In this document: positions 17,809 through 26,520 of the stretch, one piece after another | Position numbering within the stretch: position 1 is the first letter of the stretch | Layout of the letters: every line of letters starts with the position of its first letter | From: Fervidicoccaceae archaeon | GTDB lineage: Archaea > Thermoproteota > Thermoprotei_A > Sulfolobales > Fervidicoccaceae | Direction of reading: 5' to 3' | Length of the DNA: 64,000 bases | Assembly (NCBI GenBank): GCA_038878695.1 | Contig: JAVZVD010000001.1 | Span: 124,001 to 188,000 of the forward strand | The notes under the pieces: generated by a model | The model's database searches: none | Seen by the model: the letters and a program-made list of their open reading frames with translations, nothing else | Told to the model about the DNA's origin: nothing | Program-made: the position numbers and the translations under genes

Positions 17809-18951
17809 TTGACGGCGGAGCGTGGGGGCGCGATAGCGAGGCCCGTTCCGCTCCTCGACCTACACGAGAGGCTTGGCGCTACTCCGGGTGAATTCGCCGG
17901 CTTCGTCGTTCCTATGGACTACGGCAGCGTCTTCGAGGAGCACATGGCGGTTCGGACCTCGGCGGGAGTCTTTGATCTCAGCCATATGACCTTGATCCGC
18001 GCTCGAGGACCCGGAGCTGAGGAGCTTCTCGAGCTCCTCGTGCCGAGGTCTCTCGAGCGAGGGGCCGAGGGAGTTATAGTGGGACCCACGGCTTTCCTGA
18101 ACGAGGGGGGAGGCATTAAGGACGACGTGATGATCTATGAGCTGGGGCCCGGGGACTTCCTGGTGGTTGGCAACGCGATCAATCTCGAGAAGGACCGAGA
18201 GTGGCTCGTGTCCAACGCTCGCTCTCGCTCTCTCGACGTGAATGTGGAGGTCCTCAACGGCAATTACTGCTTGCTGGCTCTCCAAGGGCCCTCCTCTGCT
18301 GAGATCGCGGAGAGGCTAAGCGATGGCCTCTCTCAGTTGAAGAGGTTGACTTTTGAGGTCGGGCGCTCCGTGGGGGGCTTCGAGACGCTTGTAACCAGTA
18401 GGAGCGGCTGGACTGGGGAAGACGGGTTCGAATTCGTGCTTAAGTGCTCGACTGCTCGAGGACTATTTGAGGAGCTGAGAAGAGCCGGAGCGAGGCCCTG
18501 CGGTATAGCCTCGAGAGACACGCTTCGGCTCGAGATGGGTTACGTGCTCTACGAGCAGGACATAGACGAGTCGATTTCTCCCGTCGAGGCCAGATATTGG
18601 GCCGTCTTCGAGCTGGGCAAAGTGAGGCGAGGAGAATGCATCGGCTGCGACGCTCTACTCGAGAGATTGAGGCGAGGGGCCGAGCGCGTCAGGGTCGGCG
18701 TGAAGCTCGGGAGGGGCGAGAAACTGGTTCCGAGGCGCGGTAGCAGAATCCTCGTGGAGAGCGAGACGGTGGGGGTCGTCACGAGCGGAGGCTACTCCCC
18801 GGTCCTCGGTAGGCCGATAGCTATGGGCTATGCGAGGGCCTCGCATGCTTTGATCGGGCTCGAGGTAGAGATCGAGGCCCGAGGTAGGAGGGCTCGAGGC
18901 AAGATAACGGATTTCCCCTTTGTTGAAGCGCGCGTAAAAGCGCCTAAGTAG
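17809..18951 (+). CDS. gcvT: glycine cleavage system T protein (aminomethyltransferase)
   Basis: 380-residue tetrahydrofolate-dependent aminomethyltransferase, the T component that works on GcvH-bound intermediate. Family segments are FVVPMDYGSVFEEHMAVR, FDLSHM, LALQGPSS near 150, SRSGWTGEDGFE near 200 and CGIASRDTLRLEMGY near 230; the C-terminal barrel ends near 370. The size is usual. The TTG 17809 start is preceded by TGTGAGCTCTGC, nearly matching the context of gcvH. GcvP genes are not in the window. It overlaps the convergent synthase gene by 8 bp. Confidence 0.93.
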   Translation: MTAERGGAIARPVPLLDLHERLGATPGEFAGFVVPMDYGSVFEEHMAVRTSAGVFDLSHMTLIRARGPGAEELLELLVPRSLERGAEGVIVGPTAFLNEGGGIKDDVMIYELGPGDFLVVGNAINLEKDREWLVSNARSRSLDVNVEVLNGNYCLLALQGPSSAEIAERLSDGLSQLKRLTFEVGRSVGGFETLVTSRSGWTGEDGFEFVLKCSTARGLFEELRRAGARPCGIASRDTLRLEMGYVLYEQDIDESISPVEARYWAVFELGKVRRGECIGCDALLERLRRGAERVRVGVKLGRGEKLVPRRGSRILVESETVGVVTSGGYSPVLGRPIAMGYARASHALIGLEVEIEARGRRARGKITDFPFVEARVKAPK

Positions 18952-19678
18952 AGCGCCGACGCTCTACCGCCCGAAGCAAGTTCAAGGCCTCTCTCGTCAC
19001 CTCGAGCGGATCGCTCGCCCCGACTATGGTCGAGCCCATCACCACTATATCGGCTCCGGCTCTCGCGAGCTTCTCGGCGTCGCTCAGTCTGACCCCACCG
19101 GCCACCGAGACCAGAGCTCGTTCTCCCACCCTGGCTTTCAGCTCGCGGACCAAGTCTATGAAATCGATCACTCTGGCTCCTCGAGCGCGTTGCTCGTCGA
19201 CTCCCACGTGTAACCCGACTATGTGAGCGCCGAGCTCGAGCGCCTCGACCGCCCTCCCAATGGGGTCCCTCACGTTTATCAGGTCAACCTCAACGAGCCC
19301 CCCGAGCTCGCCGGCTACTCTAACGGCCTCGGCCACGGTTGCGTCGCCGGCGGCTCCAAGCACGGTCATTACATCAGCACCGCTCTCGAAGGCGAGTCTC
19401 GCCTCGAGAGCCCCCGCGTCGGAGGTCTTGGTGTCAGCCAGAAGAATGGTCTCAGGAGACTCGTTTCTGAGCTCGATCGCGATCCTCACCCCGTGCGCCT
19501 TGATGAGAGGGGTCCCGAGCTCTATGATTACTCCTTCCAAATTCGCGAGAGCTCGAGCGAGGCTCAGAGCCCTAGCTCTATCCGTCAAGTCGAGCGCTAC
19601 TTGGAGCAGAGGACCCTCTCGAGCCAACTCGAGAATTCGCGACGATCTGCGTCCGCTACCCCAGGAGGTAGCGCTCAT
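18944..19678 (-). CDS. 3-hexulose-6-phosphate synthase-like (OMP decarboxylase superfamily)
   Basis: 244-residue TIM-barrel protein. The segments LQVALDL (near 25), LADTKTSDAG (near 78), VDLINVRDP (near 130) and HVGVDEQ (near 155) match hexulose-6-phosphate synthase better than OMP decarboxylase, which has a D-x-K-x-x-D pattern in a different context (here D-T-K-T-S-D is shared by the superfamily). In archaea this enzyme usually runs in reverse to supply ribulose 5-phosphate and formaldehyde from hexulose phosphate, replacing the pentose phosphate pathway. No 6-phospho-3-hexuloisomerase is visible nearby. It stands alone between convergent gcvT and the leuCD pair. Confidence 0.8.
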   Translation of the reverse strand: MSATSWGSGRRSSRILELAREGPLLQVALDLTDRARALSLARALANLEGVIIELGTPLIKAHGVRIAIELRNESPETILLADTKTSDAGALEARLAFESGADVMTVLGAAGDATVAEAVRVAGELGGLVEVDLINVRDPIGRAVEALELGAHIVGLHVGVDEQRARGARVIDFIDLVRELKARVGERALVSVAGGVRLSDAEKLARAGADIVVMGSTIVGASDPLEVTREALNLLRAVERRRST

Positions 19679-19771
19679 GGGCCTCTCAGGCCTCGCTTGG
19701 CATGACTCTCTTCATCCGTGCTCAGGTTTCGGGAGTTGAGGAAAATATTTCGTTGGCTCGGAACCCGGTCT

Positions 19772-20278
19772 TCACTCCCACGGGAAGCGGCGGTGCTTTT
19801 TATAATACTCGACGAGTCCTCCCTCGCTTAGGATCTCGAGGAGAAAGTCGGGGAGAGGCTTGAACCTTATCTCAACGTTCTTCGTCTCGTCAACCAATAC
19901 TCCCTCGCGCAGACTCAGACTGACCACGTCGCCTTCGTCGATCACGTCATAAGCCTCGGGAGATATCACTACGGGGAGGCCCACGTTCACAGAGTTCCTG
20001 AAGAATATTCTCGCGAAGGATTTCGCCACGACGGCCCCCACTCCAGCGTGCTTCAGCACCAGAGGCGCGTGCTCGCGACTCGAGCCGCAGCCGAAGTTCT
20101 TTCCCGCCACCACGACATCACCAGGTCGGACTTTCCGAGCGAATGCGGGGTCTGCCCCCTCCATGGCGTGTTTGGCCAGCTCCGCGAAATCTAACGTGCT
20201 GAATTTGTACTTGCCCGGTATTATCAGGTCTGTCGAGATGTTATCGCCGAATTTCCACGCTCTCCCGCGTACTATCAC
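19772..20278 (-). CDS. leuD: 3-isopropylmalate dehydratase small subunit
   Basis: 168-residue swivelling domain of the aconitase superfamily. The start RGRAWKFGDNISTDLIIPGKY and the GKNFGCGSSREHAPL motif near residue 60 are diagnostic of archaeal LeuD-type subunits. It pairs with LeuC to isomerise 2- to 3-isopropylmalate. Archaeal LeuCD-like pairs can also act in citramalate (isoleucine) or homocitrate (lysine) pathways, so the substrate is inferred from the neighbouring LeuA-like gene. ATG 20278 overlaps the leuC stop by 4 bp. Confidence 0.9.
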   Translation of the reverse strand: MIVRGRAWKFGDNISTDLIIPGKYKFSTLDFAELAKHAMEGADPAFARKVRPGDVVVAGKNFGCGSSREHAPLVLKHAGVGAVVAKSFARIFFRNSVNVGLPVVISPEAYDVIDEGDVVSLSLREGVLVDETKNVEIRFKPLPDFLLEILSEGGLVEYYKKHRRFPWE

Positions 20279-21531
20279 GACGTGCCCTCCTCCGGGTATT
20301 TTATAGCTCCATGCAGAGCCGCGTGCGCCGCCACTATGGGAGAGGCCAAGTATATCTTGGCTTCGGCGGAGCCCATCCGCCCCTTGAAGTTTCTATTGAT
20401 CGTCGCTACGACGGTCTCGCCTGGTGCGGGTATCCCGTGGTGGCCGCCAACGCAAGGGCCGCAGCCGGGCACTCCCACCGCGCAGCCGCTCTCGAGGAGC
20501 ACTCTTATCACCCCCTCCTCCAGCGCTTTGAGATAGACCTCGCGCGAAGCTGGCATAACGATGGTCCTAACCTTGACGCGCCTCCCTTTTAGAACCTTGG
20601 CAACCTGTCTGAGATCCTCGAGCCTTCCATTAGTGCAAGAGCCTATGAAGACTTGGTCAACGGGAGTGCCCTCGACCTCAGTCACGGACCTCACGTTGTC
20701 CACCTCGTGGGGAACGGCCACGAGGGGCTCGAGCCTGTCGGCCTCTACGACGAGCTCGTCCGCGTACTCCGCGTCCGGGTCTGAGGCGAGCTTTGAAAGA
20801 GGGGCGCTCACTCTGCCGGCGAGGAAGCTTAGCGTCTTCTCATCGGAGGGCATGAGGCCGGTCTTCGCCCCCATCTCGACGGCCATGTTAGTCAATGTCA
20901 TGCGACTGTCCACGGACATTTTCTCAACGGTCTCGCCGCCATACTCCACGGCCATGTAAGTTGCTCCGTCGGCTCCCACCTCACTCACCACGTAGAGAGC
21001 GACGTCTTTAGAGGTCACGTTGGGCTTCAACTCGCCAACAACGACTACTTTGAGCGACTCGGGGACTCTCAGCCAGATCCTCCCCGAGGCCATGACCGCT
21101 GCTAGCTCCGTCGACCCCACGCCCGTGCCGAAAGCGGCGAAGGCCCCGTGGGTGCAGGTGTGCGAGTCCGCTCCTATTACGACGGCACCCGGATAAACGT
21201 GCCCTCTCTCCACGAGGACCTGATGGCATATGCCCTCTCCCACGTCGTAGAGCCTGATACCGTGCCTCGCAGCAAATTCCCTCATGATCTTATGGAGGCG
21301 CGAAGTGCCCTCGTTAGAGCTGGGGGCCACGTGATCTATAACGAACACGATCCGCGAGCCGTCCCACACCTTCTCGGCTCCCATTGACTCGAACGACTTT
21401 ATCGCGAGAGGCGCTGTGCCGTCGTGCGCCATCGCCGTGTCGACGCGAGCTACCACTAAGTCGCCGGGCGATACTCTTCTCCCGACGTTGAGCGAGAGAA
21501 TCTTCTCGGCCAGCGTCTGCCCGGAACCCAC
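20275..21531 (-). CDS. leuC: 3-isopropylmalate dehydratase large subunit
   Basis: 418-residue aconitase-type subunit. [4Fe-4S] ligands are seen in GADSHTCTHGAFA near 145, GSCTNGR near 300 and GCGPCVGGH near 360. The N-terminus TLAEKILSLNVGRRVSPGD and the VDTAMAHDGTAPLA segment are typical of archaeal LeuC/homoaconitase-type proteins, which are shorter than bacterial LeuC. Start GTG 21531. It is followed by leuD with a 4-bp overlap. The substrate assignment shares the ambiguity noted for leuD. Confidence 0.9.
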   Translation of the reverse strand: MGSGQTLAEKILSLNVGRRVSPGDLVVARVDTAMAHDGTAPLAIKSFESMGAEKVWDGSRIVFVIDHVAPSSNEGTSRLHKIMREFAARHGIRLYDVGEGICHQVLVERGHVYPGAVVIGADSHTCTHGAFAAFGTGVGSTELAAVMASGRIWLRVPESLKVVVVGELKPNVTSKDVALYVVSEVGADGATYMAVEYGGETVEKMSVDSRMTLTNMAVEMGAKTGLMPSDEKTLSFLAGRVSAPLSKLASDPDAEYADELVVEADRLEPLVAVPHEVDNVRSVTEVEGTPVDQVFIGSCTNGRLEDLRQVAKVLKGRRVKVRTIVMPASREVYLKALEEGVIRVLLESGCAVGVPGCGPCVGGHHGIPAPGETVVATINRNFKGRMGSAEAKIYLASPIVAAHAALHGAIKYPEEGTS

Positions 21532-21635
21532 AGAGGAGACCTCCTCCGCTCATGCGCCGTCGAGGGACTAATTAGTGTTATAGCCTTCTGCGCGCTCCCG
21601 GCGGCTCCCTCGTCGATGCTCGCGCCGCTCGCGAC

Positions 21636-21648
21636 GGAAAGTTTAATA
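21636..21648 (+). promoter_or_regulatory. TATA box of the leuA-like gene
   Basis: AGTTTAATAG precedes the GTG at 21684 by about 40 nt, predicting transcription from about 21664 and a 20-nt leader. No in-frame alternative start lies between. Confidence 0.45.
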
Positions 21649-21683
21649 GTGCGAGAGGGGACGCAAGATGGTCGATTGTTGGG

Positions 21684-23153
21684 GTGCCCTTTATTGCCGG
21701 AGCCGGGGAAATTCGAGCCAGGAAAGCCCGCGAGGAGTTCCTGCGCTTCGCGCGCAGAGAGTCCATAGATTTCCCCGATTACGACGTAGTGGAAGTAGAG
21801 GCCCCCGAGCTCTTCGAGGATCTCTTCCCCTGGCCAGATCCTCCGCTCGCAGTCTTCGACGGAGTTCGCGTCCCGATGGAGCTGCCGGAGCGGCTGTGGA
21901 TAACCGACACTACGTTCAGAGACGGGCAGCAGGCGCGTAAGCCCTTCACCGTCGAGCAGATCACGAGGCTCTACGAATTCCTACACGCCATTGGGGGGCC
22001 TCAGGGTAAGATTCTGTTCACAGAATTCTTCACCTATACCTCGAGAGATAGAGAGGCCCTGAGGAGAGTGCGCGAATTAGGCTACGAGTATCCCATGGTG
22101 ACCGGCTGGATCAGAGCTAGCCTCGAGGAGCTGAGGAGGTTGGCCGAGCTCGGGCTGAGTGAGACCGGCATGCTCGCCTCGATCAGCGACTATCACATCT
22201 TCCTGAAGCTGAGAGAGGCTGGCAGAAGACGTGCCATCGAGAAGTACCTGACCGTGTTGGAGGAGGGGCTCAAGAGGGGCATAACGATGAGAGTGCACCT
22301 CGAGGACTGCACTAGAGCCAACATCTTCGAGGTGGTCGTCCCCTTCGTTAGGAGAGTCCTGAGGCTCTCCGAGAAATACGGCGTAGCGGTGCGCGTCAGA
22401 GTTCCCGACACGCTGGGCGTGGGTCTGCCCTGGCCCGAGGCTTCTCTGCCCCGCAGTGTGCCTAAGATAATGTGGGTTCTCAGGCACGTTTGTGGCGTGC
22501 CTAGCGAGAACCTCGAGTTCCACGGTCACAACGACTTCTACTTGGGGGTAGCCAACGCGGTCGCGGCGTGGCTCTACGGAGCGGCGCTGAACAACACCAC
22601 GCTCCTCGGCATAGGAGAGAGGGCGGGGAACGTGCCGCTCGAGGCCATGGTGTTCGCGCACGCCTCGCTCAAGGGCTCGTTCGATGGGATGAACCCTCGG
22701 GTTCTGCGTGAGGTCGCCGAGTACTTCGAGAGAGAGCTCGGGCACCGCGTGCCGGACCTGCAGCCCCTCTTAGGCAGGAACTTCTTCGTGACTCGAGCGG
22801 GGATCCACATAGACGGCACGCTCAAGGATGTCAGGATTTACCTGCCCTTCGATACTAAACTGCTGCTCGGAGTGGAGCCAGGGGTGGAGATAACGCCATA
22901 CTCGGGAGCGGCCGGCGTGGCCTTCTGGATAAATAATTTCTTCAAGTTGGACGGAAGCAAGAAGGTGAGCAAAGACCATCCGGCCGTGCAGAGGATCCAC
23001 GCGGAGCTCGTGAGCTACTTCGAGGGCTCAGGAGCCTTGAGCGCGCCCGAGTCGCTCATGTTAGAGCTCGTCAGGAGGCACATGCCAGAGCTCTTAGTCG
23101 AGCGACAAGAGGACCTCGGTATGCATCGATCACGAAGCAGCGCCGAGGCGTGA
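21684..23153 (+). CDS. 2-isopropylmalate synthase / homocitrate synthase family protein
   Basis: 489-residue HMG-CoA-lyase-like TIM-barrel enzyme that condenses acetyl-CoA with a 2-oxo acid. The catalytic region ITDTTFRDGQQARKPF is at about residue 73, a metal-binding HGHND at about 276, and GIGERAGNVPLEAM near 310. A roughly 70-residue N-terminal extension precedes the barrel. The protein ends near residue 489 without an obvious LeuA allosteric domain. The usual DTTLRDG reads DTTFRDG here. It is divergent from leuCD, which supports a role in leucine synthesis, but homocitrate or citramalate synthesis cannot be excluded. Confidence 0.8.
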   Translation: MPFIAGAGEIRARKAREEFLRFARRESIDFPDYDVVEVEAPELFEDLFPWPDPPLAVFDGVRVPMELPERLWITDTTFRDGQQARKPFTVEQITRLYEFLHAIGGPQGKILFTEFFTYTSRDREALRRVRELGYEYPMVTGWIRASLEELRRLAELGLSETGMLASISDYHIFLKLREAGRRRAIEKYLTVLEEGLKRGITMRVHLEDCTRANIFEVVVPFVRRVLRLSEKYGVAVRVRVPDTLGVGLPWPEASLPRSVPKIMWVLRHVCGVPSENLEFHGHNDFYLGVANAVAAWLYGAALNNTTLLGIGERAGNVPLEAMVFAHASLKGSFDGMNPRVLREVAEYFERELGHRVPDLQPLLGRNFFVTRAGIHIDGTLKDVRIYLPFDTKLLLGVEPGVEITPYSGAAGVAFWINNFFKLDGSKKVSKDHPAVQRIHAELVSYFEGSGALSAPESLMLELVRRHMPELLVERQEDLGMHRSRSSAEA

Positions 23154-23182
23154 CCTAGGACCGCGGAGCGCGAATCACCGAA

Positions 23183-23192
23183 ACTTTAAAAA
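23183..23192 (+). promoter_or_regulatory. TATA box of the histidine operon
   Basis: CTTTAAAAAG about 25 nt before a predicted transcription start near 23210. It is the only clear promoter ahead of hisC; the downstream his genes abut or overlap. Confidence 0.5.
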
Positions 23193-23239
23193 GCCGAGCC
23201 TCAGCGAAAGCGAGTGGTGCGCTCCATGCGCCAACACGC

Positions 23240-24313
23240 CTGAGAGGAGGGGTCTTTTATCCATCGACTCCTTCGCTCGAGAGTTACACCCCTCCCCCCC
23301 GAGCTGTCCTGGCGAGACTTGATAGGAACGAGAACCTCTTCGGCCCTTCCCCCCTAGTCTTAGAGGAGATTGTGTCGGCTCTAACTTCTGCTCACTTATA
23401 CCCGGCTCGCGAGGACTTCGAGGAGCTCGAAGAGGCCGTCGCTAGGTACTGCGGGGTGAGCCCCGAGAACGTCGTCCTCACCTGCGGCTCCGACTGCGCC
23501 TTAGACCTCTTCTCGAAGTGTTTTGTTGGGCCCGGCGATAGGGTCGTGGTGACTCCGCCGACATTCTCGATGTACGAGCGAGTAGCGCTCACGCGAGGCG
23601 CTAGAGTAGAGAAAGTGCCTTTGACTCGAGAGAGGTTCGAGCTAGACCTGCAAGCCGTCTCGAGCAGGCTCAAAGAGTCCAAGGTCCTCTTCTTGGCTAA
23701 CCCCAACAATCCCACGGGCAATCTACTGATCGACTCGAGGGAGCTCGAGGAGCTCTTGTCCTTCGAGGGTCTCGTGGTGCTCGACGAAGCTTACTACGAA
23801 TATAGCGGCGTTACTTTCGTCGAGCTCGTGCGCCACTATCCGAACCTTGTTGTCCTGAGGACTTTCTCGAAGGCCTTCGGTCTAGCTGGTCTGCGGGTCG
23901 GCTACGTCGTAGCGGCCGAGGAGACGGCGAACGCAATGAGGAGAATTAAGCTGCCCTACGACGTGAGCCTCCCAGCCGCTCGAGCGGCGCTGGCTGCCCT
24001 GAGAGACCTCCCCTACGTGAGGTGGGTAACGCTGGTGACGACCAGAGAGAGGGAGAAGCTCGGCTCTAGGCTGAGAGAGTTGGGTCTCAGGGTCTATCCT
24101 AGCCTGGCCAATTTCCTCTTGATCAGCACGGAGAGGACCTCGATCTCAGCGAGCGAGCTCGCCTCTTCTCTCCTGGAGAGAGGCGTGGCCGTGCGCGACC
24201 TCTCCGGCGTCGAGGGCCTCACGATTTATCACGCGCGTGTGACCATTGGTAGGCCCATCGATAACGCGCTGCTGCTGGACGCGCTCGAGGAGGTGCTGAG
24301 AGCTCAACGTTGA
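23240..24313 (+). CDS. hisC: histidinol-phosphate aminotransferase, start codon uncertain
   Basis: PLP enzyme converting imidazole-acetol phosphate to histidinol phosphate. Typical motifs: ARLDRNENLFGPSP, NPNNPTGNLL near the middle, DEAYYEYSG, and the PLP-lysine segment RTFSKAFGLAGLRVGY. The N-terminal motif RLDRNENLFG is encoded at about 23315-23344, upstream of the first in-frame ATG/GTG/TTG (GTG 23372). No such codon lies between 23183 and 23372 in this frame, so initiation must use CTG (23240 or 23309) or be affected by a frameshift. I give CTG 23240, which overlaps a short upstream ORF stop. First gene of the his operon. Confidence 0.85.
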   Translation: MRGGVFYPSTPSLESYTPPPRAVLARLDRNENLFGPSPLVLEEIVSALTSAHLYPAREDFEELEEAVARYCGVSPENVVLTCGSDCALDLFSKCFVGPGDRVVVTPPTFSMYERVALTRGARVEKVPLTRERFELDLQAVSSRLKESKVLFLANPNNPTGNLLIDSRELEELLSFEGLVVLDEAYYEYSGVTFVELVRHYPNLVVLRTFSKAFGLAGLRVGYVVAAEETANAMRRIKLPYDVSLPAARAALAALRDLPYVRWVTLVTTREREKLGSRLRELGLRVYPSLANFLLISTERTSISASELASSLLERGVAVRDLSGVEGLTIYHARVTIGRPIDNALLLDALEEVLRAQR

Positions 24314-24318
24314 GGTGA

Positions 24319-25191
24319 TTGGCCGTGGAGCAGCTGAAAGTGGCTCTGCCCAGCCGCGGGAGGCTGAGGCGCCCCACGCTGGCGCTCCTGGCGCGAGCGG
24401 GTCTGGCGGTTCAGCACGCTAACAACAGATCGCTCATATCTCCCACGATTGATCCCAGGTTCTTGGCCTTCTTCGTGAGGCCGAGCGACGTCCCAGCCAT
24501 AGTGTCCTCGGGAGCGGCCGACGTCGGGATAACCGGTCACGACTACGTAGTCGAGAGCGGCGCCGACGTCGTGGAGCTCCTCGACTTGGGCTTCGGTAAA
24601 GCTAGGCTGGTCGTGGCGGCGCCCACGTGGAGCGAGCTGCGCTCTCTAGAGGACTTCCGCGAGGGGACTAGGGTGGCCACGAAGTACCCGAGAATAGCCT
24701 CGCGCTTCTTCGAGGAAGTCGGCAAGAGCGTTAAGATAGTCAAAGTCTCGGGCTCCGTCGAGGTCATGCCCGCTCTGGGCGTGGCTGATGCCGTCCTCGA
24801 CGTGGAGTCCAGCGGAGCTACTCTGAGGCTGCACGGCTTGGAGCCCCTGGTCAAGGTCATGGACACGAGCGCGAGACTCATAGCGAATTCCTCGGCCCTC
24901 GAGACGAAAAGGGGGCTCATCGAAGAGCTAAGGCTCGCTCTGAAGAGCGTCGTCGATGCCGAGGAGAAAGTCTGGATCTTAATGAACGTGCCCGAGCGCT
25001 CGCTCAGAGAAGTACTATCAGTGCTGCCCTCGATGGCTGGCCCCACTCTGGCTAAAGTGGAAGCCCCCGAGCCCATGTGGGAGGTCAACACGGTGGTCCC
25101 GATGGAGAGCGTTTACCGAGTGATCCTCGAGGCCAAGAAGCGAGGAGCTCGGGACATCCTGGTCCTGCACCTCGAGAGAGTGATACCTTAG
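24319..25191 (+). CDS. hisG: ATP phosphoribosyltransferase (long form)
   Basis: First committed step of histidine synthesis: ATP plus PRPP to phosphoribosyl-ATP. 290 residues, so the long HisG form with a C-terminal ACT-like regulatory domain (about 215-290), usually feedback-inhibited by histidine and independent of HisZ. Seen segments: LKVALPSRGRLRRPTL, VGITGHDYVVE near 75 and the PRPP-site DAVLDVESSGATLR near 160. TTG 24319 lies 5 bp after hisC; an internal GTG 24325 is possible. Confidence 0.93.
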   Translation: MAVEQLKVALPSRGRLRRPTLALLARAGLAVQHANNRSLISPTIDPRFLAFFVRPSDVPAIVSSGAADVGITGHDYVVESGADVVELLDLGFGKARLVVAAPTWSELRSLEDFREGTRVATKYPRIASRFFEEVGKSVKIVKVSGSVEVMPALGVADAVLDVESSGATLRLHGLEPLVKVMDTSARLIANSSALETKRGLIEELRLALKSVVDAEEKVWILMNVPERSLREVLSVLPSMAGPTLAKVEAPEPMWEVNTVVPMESVYRVILEAKKRGARDILVLHLERVIP

Positions 25192-25200
25192 CGATAGCAT

Positions 25201-25944
25201 TTGGGAGGGACTTGGTCCTTGCTCGTGATCCCCTCTATCGACTTAAGTCGCGGCATCGCGGTGAAGCGTGTGAGAGGGGAGCCCGGGACCGGGCTATCGC
25301 TGGGCGATCCTGTGGCTCTAGCTCTACGGTGGGCCGAGGCTGGAGCCGAGAGACTACACGTCGTTGACCTGGATGGAGCCCACGAAGGGAGGCCCCTCCA
25401 CCTCGACGTCGTGTCACGCATAGCCGCCGCGAGTCGGATACCGATTCAGTACGGCGGAGGACTGAGAAGCGTCGAGGACTGTCTGAAAGCTCGAGAGGCC
25501 GGAGCAGCCTACTTGGTCCTTGGCACAGGCGCCGCGACGAGTCGCCTCGTTGATGTGGTAGTCGAAGAAATTGGCGCCTCGTCCCTTATCGTAGCGCTCG
25601 ATGTGCGCGGGGGAAAGCTGGCCGTCGATGGTTGGAGGAGAGACATCAGCAAGAGCCCCGATGAGCTGATCGATGAACTGGACGGGCTCGGGCTGCACGC
25701 TTTCCTCGTCACGTGTGTCGACGTCGAGGGCTCGCTGCGGGGCCCCTGCCTAGACCTAGTTCGCGGCCTGGTGCGGAGAGCGTCAACGCCTATATTTTAT
25801 GCGGGAGGGGTCTCCAGCCTCGAGGACCTGATCGAGCTAGGGAGAGCGGGGGTAGCCGGCGTGATCCTCGGGATGGCTCTTTACGCCGGCAAGTTCTCAT
25901 TACAAGAGGCGAAACGCGTGGCCGAGAAGGTGATCACGTCGTGA
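25201..25944 (+). CDS. hisA: ProFAR isomerase
   Basis: TIM-barrel isomerase of about 245 residues acting on ProFAR. LVIPSIDLSRGIAVKRV contains the catalytic Asp of the first half-barrel, and LVTCVDVEGSLRG the Asp/Thr of the second. The phosphate-binding GGGLRSVED and GGVSSLED loops mark the HisA/HisF half-barrel repeat. TTG 25201 or TTG 25216 may start the protein. It ends in a GTGA overlap with hisB. Confidence 0.92.
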   Translation: MGGTWSLLVIPSIDLSRGIAVKRVRGEPGTGLSLGDPVALALRWAEAGAERLHVVDLDGAHEGRPLHLDVVSRIAAASRIPIQYGGGLRSVEDCLKAREAGAAYLVLGTGAATSRLVDVVVEEIGASSLIVALDVRGGKLAVDGWRRDISKSPDELIDELDGLGLHAFLVTCVDVEGSLRGPCLDLVRGLVRRASTPIFYAGGVSSLEDLIELGRAGVAGVILGMALYAGKFSLQEAKRVAEKVITS

Positions 25945-26519
25945 GGAGAGCGCGGCTCGGCAGGACCACGAGAGAGGTCTCGGTGGAGGTCTCCGTCTCT
26001 CTCGAGGGGTCGGGGATCGCCGAAGTTAAGACGGGGATCCCTATGCTCGACCACTTGCTCGAAACTCTGGCCTTCTACGCTAGGTTCGACTTAAGCGTCG
26101 TCGCGAGTGAGTTGAAGCTCGTGGATGATCACCACGTGGTCGAGGAAGTAGCCCTAGCTATCGGGCGAGCGCTCGACGAGGCTCTCAGCGATAGACGCGG
26201 AGTAAGGCGATTCGGAAGCGCCGTAGTTCCCATGGACGATGCCTTGGCCTTAGCCGCGGTCGACTTGGGGGGCAGGCCCTTCGCGCGCGTCGAAACGCGT
26301 CTGACGCGTGAAAGCATTGGGGGTCTATCCGCCGAGAGCGCGTCTCACTTCGTGAGGTCTCTCGCTTCGTCATCGAGATCGACGATTCACGCTCTCGTGC
26401 TCTACGGCGAGAACGACCACCACAAGATCGAGGCCCTCTTCAAAGCGCTAGGCCTAGCTCTCGGAGAGGCTTGCAGAATAGAGGGCTCGGTCGTGCCCTC
26501 GCTCAAGGGGGCGATATGA
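25941..26519 (+). CDS. hisB: imidazoleglycerol-phosphate dehydratase
   Basis: Monofunctional HisB (192 residues), Mn-dependent dehydratase of imidazoleglycerol phosphate. Metal-binding motifs are [14 protein letters not shown] near residue 60 and [14 protein letters not shown] near 165, with [10 protein letters not shown] near 35. The N-terminus [16 protein letters not shown] is typical. The frame is open back to 25713, but GTG 25941 overlaps the hisA stop and gives the standard protein. It lacks the histidinol phosphatase domain of bacterial bifunctional HisB. Confidence 0.93.
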   Translation: MRRARLGRTTREVSVEVSVSLEGSGIAEVKTGIPMLDHLLETLAFYARFDLSVVASELKLVDDHHVVEEVALAIGRALDEALSDRRGVRRFGSAVVPMDDALALAAVDLGGRPFARVETRLTRESIGGLSAESASHFVRSLASSSRSTIHALVLYGENDHHKIEALFKALGLALGEACRIEGSVVPSLKGAI

Positions 26520-26520
26520 G

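Noticed and set aside
25713-25940. Longer N-terminus for hisB
   Set aside because: It lies inside hisA in another frame and has no homology.
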